Source: Candidatus Uhrbacteria bacterium (GTDB lineage Bacteria > Patescibacteriota > Patescibacteriia > 2-12-FULL-60-25). From it: a DNA stretch of 64,000 nt. Where the stretch lies: NCBI GenBank assembly GCA_020854265.1, contig JADZFU010000004.1, positions 364,483-428,482 on the forward strand, written 5' to 3'. The position numbers were made by a program, and so were the translations under genes. Position 1 is the first letter of the stretch. Every line of letters starts with the position of its first letter. The notes under the pieces were generated by a model, which saw nothing but the letters and a program-made list of their open reading frames with translations, had not been told where the DNA came from and searched no databases. Of the stretch, positions 35,497 to 42,374 are shown piece after piece.

Positions 35497-35746
35497 CCGA
35501 CTTGATGAATGCTTCCTTTTCAGACTTCTTCCATTTTTTTATTTTTGCTTCCAGTTTGCGTGCCGCCGATTCCGATTTTTGACGTTCAGACCAGAGCAGC
35601 TTCACTGGCACGCGTCCACGCGTATATGCCGCGCCTCGTCCGCTATTGTGGACTGCAATACGTGCCGTTACATCGATCGTAATTCCCGTGTACAGGCTTT
35701 TATCCTTACAACGCAGGATGTAAACGAACCATGTTTTTTTGGCCAT
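35489..35746 (-). CDS. GIY-YIG nuclease-like protein (UPF0213 type)
   Basis: 85-residue stand-alone GIY-YIG domain: FVYILRCKDKSLYTGITIDV holds the paired YI..YTG signature with the conserved Arg in ARIAVHNSG and RGAAYTRGRVPVKLLW downstream, as in the YhbQ/UPF0213 group. The C-terminal KLEAKIKKWKKSEKEAFI is the usual basic helix. The ATG overlaps the stop of the upstream eight-cysteine gene by 1 nt (TAATG), so translation is coupled. Confidence 0.9.
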   Translation of the reverse strand: MAKKTWFVYILRCKDKSLYTGITIDVTARIAVHNSGRGAAYTRGRVPVKLLWSERQKSESAARKLEAKIKKWKKSEKEAFIKSVI

Positions 35747-36114
35747 TACTTAAGGATGGGAGGATCGTTCAAACAGCTGGCAAAACCGGCTGCAGGAGTC
35801 CAGCCGCATTTTCCATCAAGCTGGCGCTCACATGTGGTGAGTTTATAGCAGGCATACTCGTCGCGATATTCGCAGGTAGTGACAATATCCGCGGCTTCGG
35901 TCGCCTCGGCGCAGATTGTACCGCTGCACCCAGCAGGCACGCATCCTCCAAAGGTTCCATTGTTATTCTCGATTGTTTCATCGGTTTCTACGATTGAAGG
36001 CTGGGCGCTATTCATCCGAGCGAATGGCTTTGTGACGGCGTAGGCGATAAGAGAGGCGGCTACAAGGATGACACCGGCACCAACCATGATATGAATGTAC
36101 GAAAGTTTTTTCAT
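35746..36114 (-). CDS. Eight-cysteine-cluster protein, membrane anchored
   Basis: 122 residues. One N-terminal transmembrane helix (about residues 9-29), then a compact domain with eight or so cysteines: GGCVPAGCSGTICAE, TTCEYRDEYACYKLTTCE and GKCGWTPAAGFASCL. This order matches the eight-cysteine-cluster domain known from myxobacterial and other secreted proteins; its function is unknown. The protein would be extracytoplasmic and disulfide-bonded, and a DsbA-like protein is encoded at 46.7-47.3 kb. Confidence 0.82.
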   Translation of the reverse strand: MKKLSYIHIMVGAGVILVAASLIAYAVTKPFARMNSAQPSIVETDETIENNNGTFGGCVPAGCSGTICAEATEAADIVTTCEYRDEYACYKLTTCERQLDGKCGWTPAAGFASCLNDPPILK

Positions 36115-36135
36115 AGTTATTTTATATTGTAACAC

Positions 36136-36159
36136 AAAACCGCCATTTCAGGCGGTTTT
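36136..36159 (-). terminator. Terminator after tRNA-Ser(TGA)
   Basis: AAAACCGCC/GGCGGTTTT, 6-nt loop, directly downstream of the minus-strand tRNA-Ser. Confidence 0.8.
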
Positions 36160-36163
36160 ATTA

Positions 36164-36251
36164 TGGCGGAGAAGGCGAGATTCGAACTCGCGGTACCTTG
36201 CGGTACGCCGGATTTCAAGTCCGGTGCTTTAGACCACTCAGCCACCTCTCC
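36164..36251 (-). tRNA. tRNA-Ser (TGA)
   Basis: 88-nt class II tRNA with long variable arm and encoded CCA. Anticodon loop CTTGAAA reads TGA. Acceptor GGAGAGG pairs with CTTCTCC, with a wobble. Confidence 0.94.
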
Positions 36252-36322
36252 AAAGTCCAGCGGTGCCTATCCTATGTCTAAAATTGCGCTTTGTCGAGCT
36301 TTTTAGTAGCATACCCCCGCTC

Positions 36323-36411
36323 GGAGAGGTACCCAAGAGGCTGAAGGGGGGAGATTGCTAATCTCCTAGGCGGGAAACCGCGCGAGGGTTCGAATCCCTC
36401 TCTCTCCGCCA
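36323..36411 (+). tRNA. tRNA-Ser (GCT)
   Basis: 89-nt class II tRNA, encoded CCA, anticodon loop TTGCTAA reads GCT. Acceptor GGAGAGG pairs with TCTCTCC. Divergent to tRNA-Ser(TGA), 71 nt away. Confidence 0.94.
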
Positions 36412-36412
36412 T

Positions 36413-36442
36413 AAAAATACGATCCAACCGGATCGTATTTTT
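36413..36442 (+). terminator. Terminator after tRNA-Ser(GCT)
   Basis: AAAAATACGATCC/GGATCGTATTTTT, 13-bp stem, 4-nt loop. Confidence 0.85.
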
Positions 36443-36450
36443 GATATGAA

Positions 36451-36476
36451 GAACCCCCGATGTGAATCGGGGGTTC
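36451..36476 (-). terminator. Hairpin at the 3' end of the imported lipoprotein gene
   Basis: GAACCCCCGAT/ATCGGGGGTTC, perfect 11-bp stem with 4-nt loop. On the minus strand it is followed by a weak pyrimidine tract (TTCTTCAT). Confidence 0.6.
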
Positions 36477-36483
36477 AGATTGA

Positions 36484-37809
36484 CTAAGGGCAGGAGGCCC
36501 TCGTCGACGCCCAGCTGATGATGGGCTTGGGGTAGGCCTCGGTACCGACGACCGCCAAAGAGCGGATATCGGTGCCGCACATGGTGAGCGTGCCGAATCC
36601 CGAGATCTCGGATACAGGCCTGCCACGCCACGGCCGCCAATCCACCCAGTCGCGGCGGCTCTCGCAGTACATGGTCAGGGCTCCGAGCGAGCCCCACGAG
36701 TATGGAGCCGAGCTTCGGATCGAACCGCCAGGGCTCGAGACGAGATTCTCGGCTTCGGACGGACCCCAGATCGTCGTCACCCAGCCTGATGAGCAGTAGA
36801 ACGAACTGCTCGGTTCGGATGTGCGGAAGACCGAGCCAGGCTCGAAGACGAAGTCACGAGAGCCGGTAGGCGGAGGAGGCGTCGATGTCACGATCGGGCG
36901 ATAACCGCAGAATCCGAGCTCCGTGGAGATCGGATTCGATAGCGTAACCGTATCGCCATTCGTGCAGCTAGCCCAGTCGCTCACACCAGCGTCTGGTCGA
37001 ACTTCACCCGGTTCTACCGTCAAGTTGCTATCGTAGTCGAGTCCGACTTGATAACGCGCATCGCCCGTCGTCCGTGCCTGCACCATCATGTATGCCTCGC
37101 GGTAGGCGCTTACGTCCCTTCCACCGAGAATGATGTGCAGGACGCGATCGGTGGGGACATCGAAGATCCACCCTTCGCTAGAGCGTCTTGGAGCGGGTGC
37201 TGTCTCATGATAGTCGGTGGTACCAAACCACGGCGACCGAAGATAGTGCGCATGGTAGGTGTACGGCGCTTCTCCACGAGCGGAGCCTTGGACGGATTCG
37301 ATCACGTTATCATAGCGAACACCCAGGACATTGCCCCGGATGAGCTCGAAGGTTGCACCCGGCCGATCAGCCGTGACTACGATCCAGCCGAATTCATAGC
37401 GAGCATCACTCGGACGGGGCCTAATGTATGTACAACGGATACGGTCCGGCGTCTGGTTGGCCTGCTCGATGGGGGCACTGACCGAACCGCAGAGCGACGG
37501 CGGCATGAAGCCGGCATCGACGAGCGGCGGCACATAGGGCGTGCACATGCGGTCGACGGCGTCGACACAGGTGAGATCCGTGACGCGTCCGTTGGAGAGG
37601 CAGGAGCCCCCTTCGCACCAGACGGTGCCGCCCGAGACGCAGTGCGCATAGGGCGCGCACCCGCAGGTGTCGTCGCAGGGGACGCGCAAAGACTCGGCCG
37701 AACCCGTGGTTCCAGGCCCGAGCCCCTGACATCCCGGTAGCGGGCAGAGCACGCTCAGCGCGAAGATGGCGCAGAAAGCGGGGATGAAACGGCGATGATT
37801 CGAGGTCAT
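36484..37809 (-). CDS. Predicted lipoprotein, Cys-rich, GC-rich gene of probable foreign origin
   Basis: Function not recognised. 441 residues from the ATG giving TSNHRRFIPAF. The signal peptide ends in a lipobox-like LCPLPGC (about residues 20-26), so it is likely lipid-anchored. The first 120 residues are cysteine-rich (CDDTCGCAPYAHC, DRMCTPYVPP). The rest is strand-rich with several W/Y/C clusters, suggesting secreted beta domains. Codon use is strongly GC-biased (GAG, CTC, CGG) compared with neighbours. A Shine-Dalgarno-like AAGGG precedes the ATG, unlike the leaderless local genes. The style resembles myxobacterial lipoproteins, which is inference. It is divergent from the next gene with a shared promoter region. 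Confidence 0.7.
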   Translation of the reverse strand: MTSNHRRFIPAFCAIFALSVLCPLPGCQGLGPGTTGSAESLRVPCDDTCGCAPYAHCVSGGTVWCEGGSCLSNGRVTDLTCVDAVDRMCTPYVPPLVDAGFMPPSLCGSVSAPIEQANQTPDRIRCTYIRPRPSDARYEFGWIVVTADRPGATFELIRGNVLGVRYDNVIESVQGSARGEAPYTYHAHYLRSPWFGTTDYHETAPAPRRSSEGWIFDVPTDRVLHIILGGRDVSAYREAYMMVQARTTGDARYQVGLDYDSNLTVEPGEVRPDAGVSDWASCTNGDTVTLSNPISTELGFCGYRPIVTSTPPPPTGSRDFVFEPGSVFRTSEPSSSFYCSSGWVTTIWGPSEAENLVSSPGGSIRSSAPYSWGSLGALTMYCESRRDWVDWRPWRGRPVSEISGFGTLTMCGTDIRSLAVVGTEAYPKPIISWASTRASCP

Positions 37810-37883
37810 GTTTCGACCCTTTTTCGAAAGAGCGGCACTACGAACCCCATGGCCGGAGCATCCGGCAGCGCGGTTCCATATTA

Positions 37884-37925
37884 AAATAATCAGCTTTACC
37901 ACGAATCGTCAACTGTACGGTTGAC
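37884..37925. promoter_or_regulatory. Divergent promoter with shared palindrome
   Basis: GTCAAC (37908-37913) and GTTGAC (37920-37925) form a 6-bp inverted repeat around TGTACG. Each arm contains a -35 hexamer: TTGACG on the minus strand with TTATTT/TATTTT 17-18 bp away, and TTGACT on the plus strand with a poorer -10. It could be a common operator for the two GC-rich genes. Confidence 0.5.
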
Positions 37926-37992
37926 TTTTCATAATTATCGTGTTCACCTTGTTGCGGATAGGCTTAGAGGGTTCTATCGAAAAGGAGGACGC

Positions 37993-38583
37993 ATGAATTC
38001 CAAGGGTCTCGGTATTTTCCTTCAGGATGGTCCCGCTACCGACGAGCAGCTTTTCCAGCTGCTCGAATGGAGGAAAGAGGCCATCCTGCCAAAGCTGGAC
38101 GAAGTCCGCCACTACAAGGCGAAGATCGTCATCACGACTGACACGCTCGTCGAGTGGATCGGCACCTTCTTTCACTTCCACGGCGAGGTCGAAGGCCTCT
38201 TCCAAGGCTCGAACACCGCACCTACTCCGATCGAAGATGGCGGTTTCGATGTCGGGCCTCCCGGAGACACGCACCGAGAGCTCTGGCCCGGCTACGAGAA
38301 GCATTTCTGGGGGATCGTCAACGGCCAGTGGGTGCACATCGCCGTGGGCTGGTACACGCCGCCCAAGGGCAATCCTTTCCCGCGATATGCGCGGATGAGC
38401 GGGGTCGAGACTGCCAAGGAGCTCTGCGAAGTGGCACACGTCCCGCCGCGCGACGTCCTCGGCTACCTGTACCGCTGGACCCAGGATTGGGTCATGGACA
38501 AACGCGACACACTAGAGCGCTTCCAGCGTCTCGAGGCCATGATGGAGGCGGAGAACGCCGTTCTGGCGCTCAAGACCGGCTGA
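37993..38583 (+). CDS. Hypothetical protein, GC-rich gene with strong Shine-Dalgarno
   Basis: Function not recognised; 196 residues, soluble, no signal peptide. It is rich in Trp, His and aromatic residues (FFHFHGEVEGLF, GYEKHFWGIVNGQWVH, GWYTPPKGNPF) with two helical ends. AAAGGAGG lies 5 nt before the ATG; this is the best ribosome binding site in the window and contrasts with the leaderless genes around it. GC-rich codon use matches the divergent lipoprotein gene, so both were probably acquired together. The histidines could bind metal, but no known motif fits. Confidence 0.68.
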   Translation: MNSKGLGIFLQDGPATDEQLFQLLEWRKEAILPKLDEVRHYKAKIVITTDTLVEWIGTFFHFHGEVEGLFQGSNTAPTPIEDGGFDVGPPGDTHRELWPGYEKHFWGIVNGQWVHIAVGWYTPPKGNPFPRYARMSGVETAKELCEVAHVPPRDVLGYLYRWTQDWVMDKRDTLERFQRLEAMMEAENAVLALKTG

Positions 38584-38587
38584 CAGT

Positions 38588-38622
38588 AACCCCGTCAAGA
38601 TGCACTCTTGACGGGGTTTTAG
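38588..38622 (+). terminator. Strong terminator after the 37993 gene
   Basis: AACCCCGTCAAGA/TCTTGACGGGGTT, 13-bp perfect stem, 5-nt loop, then TT. It closes the GC-rich segment. Confidence 0.85.
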
Positions 38623-38689
38623 AATAATCTTATAGTACTCGGCATCCCAAGCTTATTAATCCATTATTTTGATCTAGAGTTACGCAGGT

Positions 38690-38914
38690 ATGAGCAAGTC
38701 AACCGCCAAGTACAATGTCAATAAAATTGCCGGGAATATCAAAAAGTCCCGCACCGAACTCGGCCTGACCCGCGACGAATTGTCGAAAAAGGCCAAGGTC
38801 AATTACAACACCATTATCAAGCTTGAATCGGGCGCCAACAAAAACCCGACCGTCAAAACGCTTCTCGGAATCGCCGGCGTGTTTGACACCACGGTTGAAG
38901 CCTTGATCTCGTAA
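38690..38914 (+). CDS. XRE-type helix-turn-helix protein
   Basis: 74-residue single-domain DNA-binding protein. The Cro/C1 HTH is plain: GLTRDELSKKAKVNYNTIIKLESGANKNPTVKTLLGIAGVF (split here over helices 2-4, about residues 24-64), with IKKSRTELG before it. TAGAGT ends 9 nt upstream of the ATG. A terminator follows within 10 nt of the stop, so it is monocistronic. Its position right after the GC-rich island makes it a candidate regulator of that island, but composition is closer to the host. Target unknown. Confidence 0.88.
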   Translation: MSKSTAKYNVNKIAGNIKKSRTELGLTRDELSKKAKVNYNTIIKLESGANKNPTVKTLLGIAGVFDTTVEALIS

Positions 38915-38920
38915 TTGCAA

Positions 38921-38949
38921 ATATGAGCCATCCGGCTCATATTTTGTTT
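38921..38949 (+). terminator. Terminator of the HTH gene, overlapping the next promoter
   Basis: ATATGAGCC/GGCTCATAT, 4-nt loop, then TTTTGTTT. CATATT (38938-38943) inside the 3' arm ends 6 nt before the ATG at 38950 and could be the -10 of the next gene. Confidence 0.65.
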
Positions 38950-39672
38950 ATGAAAACTTTTGCAGAACGGGTGTACGATGTCGTTCGTAAAATCCCGAAA
39001 GGAAAAACCCTGACATACGCCCAGGTTGCTTCAAAAATCGGGTCGCCCGGCGCCTCCAGGGCGGTTGGCAATGCGTTAAACAAGAACCGCAATAAAGACG
39101 TCCCTTGTCACCGCGTCGTTCGTTCGGATGGCACAATCGGCGGCTTTGCTTGGGGCTCGGATGCAAAACGCGAGATTTTACGACGAGAAGGTGCTAAGAT
39201 CGCTCATATGCTCAAACAAGGCGACAAAGCTCCGGATTTTTCCCTGCCGGATCAAGAAGGAAAAATCCATTCGATGAAAGACCAGAAAGGAAAATGGACG
39301 CTCATTTATTTTTATCCAAAAGATGATACGCCAGGCTGCACGGTCGAGGCTTGTACTATTCGTGACAACTACGATTCTTTTAAAAAAATGGGGATTACTG
39401 TTTGGGGGATTAGTACAGATCCGGTAAAGAAACATGCCAAATTCGCTGACAAGTACAAACTTCCATTCACGCTTTTGGCTGATGAAAATAAAGAGGTAGT
39501 CGAATTATTCGGCGTTTGGGGCAAAAAAAAGTTCATGGGCCGCGAATATATGGGCACCAACCGCGTCAGCTTCTTGATAGACGACAAAGGCAAGATTTCA
39601 AAGGCGTACGAAGAAGTAAAACCGGCCAAGCATGCAGCCGAGGTTCTCGCAGATGCCAAAGACATGAAATGA
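38950..39672 (+). CDS. In-frame fusion: O6-alkylguanine alkyltransferase-like domain + Bcp peroxiredoxin
   Basis: 240 residues. Residues 1-80 are the DNA-binding/catalytic half of MGMT/Ogt proteins (GKTLTYAQVASKIGSPGASRAVGNAL; active-site PCHRV with Cys retained, unlike the Trp of ATL proteins). Residues from about 87 are a complete thioredoxin-dependent peroxiredoxin of the Bcp/PrxQ type (APDFSLPDQ; YFYPKDDTPGCTVEACTIRD with peroxidatic Cys). No stop codon separates them. However, TAAGAT (39195-39200) ends 7 nt before an in-frame ATG at 39208 that begins the peroxiredoxin, so a stand-alone Bcp is probably also made. A start upstream of 38950 lies inside a terminator hairpin and is rejected. 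Confidence 0.85.
   Translation: MKTFAERVYDVVRKIPKGKTLTYAQVASKIGSPGASRAVGNALNKNRNKDVPCHRVVRSDGTIGGFAWGSDAKREILRREGAKIAHMLKQGDKAPDFSLPDQEGKIHSMKDQKGKWTLIYFYPKDDTPGCTVEACTIRDNYDSFKKMGITVWGISTDPVKKHAKFADKYKLPFTLLADENKEVVELFGVWGKKKFMGREYMGTNRVSFLIDDKGKISKAYEEVKPAKHAAEVLADAKDMK
39195..39200 (+). promoter_or_regulatory. Internal -10 box TAAGAT before the Bcp part
   Basis: GCTAAGATCGC followed by an ATG 7 nt after the box, the same box and spacing as at 55433-55446. It may drive a leaderless Bcp message from inside the alkyltransferase part. Confidence 0.45.
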
Positions 39673-39702
39673 AAAAAACACACCCGATCGGGTGTGTTTT
39701 TT
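39672..39702. terminator. Bidirectional terminator
   Basis: AAAAAACACACCCG/CGGGTGTGTTTTTT, shared by the fusion gene (plus) and tRNA-Arg (minus). Confidence 0.85.
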
Positions 39703-39703
39703 A

Positions 39704-39780
39704 TGGTGCGGCCGAGACGATTCGAACGTCTGACCCCTTCCTTCGCAGGGAAGTACTCTATCCAGCTGAGCTACGGCCGC
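39704..39780 (-). tRNA. tRNA-Arg (GCG)
   Basis: 77 nt, encoded CCA. Acceptor GCGGCCG/CGGCCGC perfect; anticodon stem CTTCC/GGAAG around loop CTGCGAA, giving anticodon GCG (codons CGC/CGU). Most bacteria use ACG with inosine instead. The 5' end directly abuts the stop codon of the upstream minus-strand gene (39781), so it is probably cut from a shared transcript. Confidence 0.93.
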
Positions 39781-40290
39781 CTAGATTCGTAAGAGCCGCC
39801 CGACTATATCCGAAAGATGTTCGCCTTGCAAGTCCAGATCCTCTCTCAAATACCGCAGCAAATGGGTCCGTAACTCGACAGGATCTTGGTCTTCCAAGTT
39901 GATGGACAAGCGGGGGATCACCGAGCTTTTTGGTTCTACGTAGAGAATTTTAGATACCGGAGGCTCGTAGATAATGGAGAAGTTTTGCAGGTCTTGAAAG
40001 AGATGGAGTTTTCCGTCCCAGACTATGCCATTATCGCCGATTTGGATAAGCACCTCTTTTGGTTCCTGGTTACCGGCCAGAAGCAGAAGGATGGCTGACA
40101 AAAAGATAATGAAGGCAAATAAGAAGTTTGCTGTCCAAACGGCGTATGCAATCAGGAAAACGGCTACAAGGGTCAATGCCAGATACCAGCCGCTTCCGCG
40201 ATAATATTTACGGAAAGACGGGGCTTCCCAGACAAATTTATCTTGGTTTTCAATGAGGGTCTGTTCGACTTCGGGAGGAAAGCTCCGCAT
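39781..40290 (-). CDS. Membrane protein, two-helix hypothetical
   Basis: Function not recognised; 169 residues. After about 40 polar residues come two closely spaced transmembrane helices (about 32-75; WYLALTLVAVFLIAYAVW and FAFIIFLSAILLLLAG), then a strand-rich cytoplasmic or external domain (about 80-150; VLIQIGDNGIVWDGKLHLF). The layout resembles small bacterial PH-like membrane proteins, but the match is not firm. Its stop codon touches tRNA-Arg. TATAAT ends 8 nt before its ATG. Confidence 0.68.
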   Translation of the reverse strand: MRSFPPEVEQTLIENQDKFVWEAPSFRKYYRGSGWYLALTLVAVFLIAYAVWTANFLFAFIIFLSAILLLLAGNQEPKEVLIQIGDNGIVWDGKLHLFQDLQNFSIIYEPPVSKILYVEPKSSVIPRLSINLEDQDPVELRTHLLRYLREDLDLQGEHLSDIVGRLLRI

Positions 40291-40298
40291 ATAGAAGG

Positions 40299-40304
40299 AT
40301 TATA
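40299..40304 (-). promoter_or_regulatory. -10 box TATAAT for the 40290 minus gene
   Basis: Perfect TATAAT on the minus strand, ending 8 nt before the ATG. The divergent recG has TAAAAC (40334-40339) 7 nt before its ATG. Confidence 0.55.
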
Positions 40305-40346
40305 CCATGATTCCCTTTGTTATGCGTAACGTGTAAAACGTGGGGG

Positions 40347-42374
40347 ATGGTCAAATGGGATGAGCCCGTGTCTTTTGTTAAAGGAGCTACGCCCTCCGTT
40401 CGGAAGGCGTGGGAAAGTTTAGGTATCCGTACCGTGGGCGACCTGCTTTTATGCTTGCCCAGAAGGTATGACGACTTTTCCAAAACTGTCGCCATCAAAG
40501 ATGCGCTTAACGGCGATGTAGTGACGCTCAAGGTAAAGATTGTCAAAGCCTATAAACTTCCAACCTTCAGGAAACGGATGCAGATCATACGCGTCATGAC
40601 CGAGGATGAAACTGGGAAAATTTATACAAATTTTTTCAATCAGACTTGGCTACTTGAGGAGATGAAGGCAGGGAGGGAGATTTTCCTTTCAGGAAAAATA
40701 AAAACGGATACGAGATTTGGCAAACAAATTGTGAATCCGTTATGGGAACCGGCGGAAACGCGGACTATTGCTGCCGGAAAGCTGGCTCCGGTATATGGCC
40801 TGTCAAGGAATCTCGCCCAAAAAACCTACCGAAGACTTGTTCAGATCGCGTTGGAACAGTTGGATTGGGAAACCGCACCCAATCTCGCTCCGGAACTCAT
40901 GCCGATTAAAGAGGCCCTTTATGCCGTCCATCAGCCAAAAGAGCTCGAAGACGCCGAAAAAGGGAGGCAGAGGTTGGCATTTGATGAAGTCCTCTTATAT
41001 CAATTGGCTTTGGGACAGGCACGATCACAATCCACACGAGCTGGCGCTCCGGCCATTCATTTTGATGAAGTGTTTGCAAAATCATTTGTAAAAGAACTTC
41101 CATTCCCGATGACGGGCGACCAGAAGCGCGCTTCTTGGGCGGCGTTTCGGGATATGGAGCGTCCGATTCCGATGCGGAGACTGATCCAAGGAGATGTCGG
41201 GTCGGGAAAAACTGCCGTGGCTGTTTTCTTATGCGCACATGTCCAGCGTCAGGGCGCATCTGCGGCATTTTTGGCTCCTACCGATTTATTAGCTAGACAG
41301 CATGCAAAAACGTTCGAGCGCTTGCTTGCGCCGCATCATATTCCATTCTATCTCGTGACACGCACGGATAAACCAAAGGATCTACTGCGCGTCGCCGAGC
41401 AGGGGAATGTCATTTTTGTCGGTACACATGCCCTGCTTGAACCAGGACGCATGCCAAAAGACTTGGCGTTGGCGGTTATCGATGAACAGCATCGCTTTGG
41501 AGTGGGTCAGCGGGAAACTCTGGCCAATGCGGCCAGAAACGACGGACGCGTACCGCATTTGCTGTCCATGACAGCTACACCGATTCCGCGCTCGCTCGCG
41601 CTCACGCTTTACGGCGATTTGGATGTCAGTGTTATTTTGGAAAAACCGGCGGGCCGTTTACCTATTCACACGACTGTGTGCTGGGGCTCAAAACGCGAAG
41701 AGGCGTATAGAGCAATTCGAGCAGCCGTTGAACGGAAGGAACGCGTCTTTTTTGTGTGCCCGCTCATTGATCCGTCGGATGCCTTGGGCGTGAGCTCGGT
41801 AACCGACATGTTCAAGCAGCTCTCAAATGGACCGCTCGAAGGTATTGGCATAGGGATCGTACACGGACGATTGAAACCGGCTGAGCGTGATGTTGCGATG
41901 AGCAAGTTCATTGAAGGCGATACACCGGTTTTGCTTTCCACAACGGTGATAGAAGTAGGCGTTGATGTTCCAAAGGCGACCATTATTGCCATTGAGGGTG
42001 CGGAGCGTTTTGGATTGGCACAATTACATCAATTACGCGGCCGCGTAGGCAGATCGTCACTTCCAAGCGCTTGCTATCTTCTTTCTGATGCCGAAGGAGC
42101 AGCGTTGGATCGTTTGCGATTGATGGAAAAAATCGACGATGGATTCGCTTTGGCTGAAGAAGATCTGAAGCTTCGGGGATCAGGTTCGCTCTTTGGAACC
42201 ATCCAAAGCGGCCATGATGCCGGCATGCAAATTGCGCGGATTACGGATACGCCGCTTATTGCGAAAGCCCGCGAGTATGCAAAAGAGATCCTGAATGAAG
42301 ACCCGCAGCTCGCACATCATCCAATCCTTAAAAAATTTACTGACGAAATGAGACAAACATCGCATTTAGAATAA
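40347..42374 (+). CDS. recG: ATP-dependent DNA helicase RecG
   Basis: Remodels stalled replication forks and branched DNA. 675 residues from the ATG giving VKWDEPVSF. An N-terminal wedge/OB domain (about residues 60-150) precedes the SF2 helicase with motif I GDVGSGKTAVA (about 289-299), Ia FLAPTDLLARQHAKTF, II VIDEQHRFGVGQR (DEQH), III TATPIPRSLALT, and motifs V-VI VLLSTTVIEVGVDVPKA and QLRGRVGRS. The length is slightly below the E. coli protein (693). The 3' end overlaps radA (opposite strand) by 9 nt. Confidence 0.95.
   Translation: MVKWDEPVSFVKGATPSVRKAWESLGIRTVGDLLLCLPRRYDDFSKTVAIKDALNGDVVTLKVKIVKAYKLPTFRKRMQIIRVMTEDETGKIYTNFFNQTWLLEEMKAGREIFLSGKIKTDTRFGKQIVNPLWEPAETRTIAAGKLAPVYGLSRNLAQKTYRRLVQIALEQLDWETAPNLAPELMPIKEALYAVHQPKELEDAEKGRQRLAFDEVLLYQLALGQARSQSTRAGAPAIHFDEVFAKSFVKELPFPMTGDQKRASWAAFRDMERPIPMRRLIQGDVGSGKTAVAVFLCAHVQRQGASAAFLAPTDLLARQHAKTFERLLAPHHIPFYLVTRTDKPKDLLRVAEQGNVIFVGTHALLEPGRMPKDLALAVIDEQHRFGVGQRETLANAARNDGRVPHLLSMTATPIPRSLALTLYGDLDVSVILEKPAGRLPIHTTVCWGSKREEAYRAIRAAVERKERVFFVCPLIDPSDALGVSSVTDMFKQLSNGPLEGIGIGIVHGRLKPAERDVAMSKFIEGDTPVLLSTTVIEVGVDVPKATIIAIEGAERFGLAQLHQLRGRVGRSSLPSACYLLSDAEGAALDRLRLMEKIDDGFALAEEDLKLRGSGSLFGTIQSGHDAGMQIARITDTPLIAKAREYAKEILNEDPQLAHHPILKKFTDEMRQTSHLE

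Noticed and set aside
37048..37740. Plus-strand ORF opposite the GC-rich lipoprotein gene
   Set aside because: GC-rich DNA commonly opens antisense frames; the minus-strand product has a signal peptide and lipobox, this one shows no pattern.
36484..38583. Prophage or integrative element at tRNA-Ser
   Set aside because: No integrase, no duplicated tRNA 3' end and no phage proteins were seen; only two cargo-like genes.
38923..38949. Earlier start of the alkyltransferase-peroxiredoxin gene
   Set aside because: It lies inside the terminator hairpin of the HTH gene and adds a non-conserved peptide.
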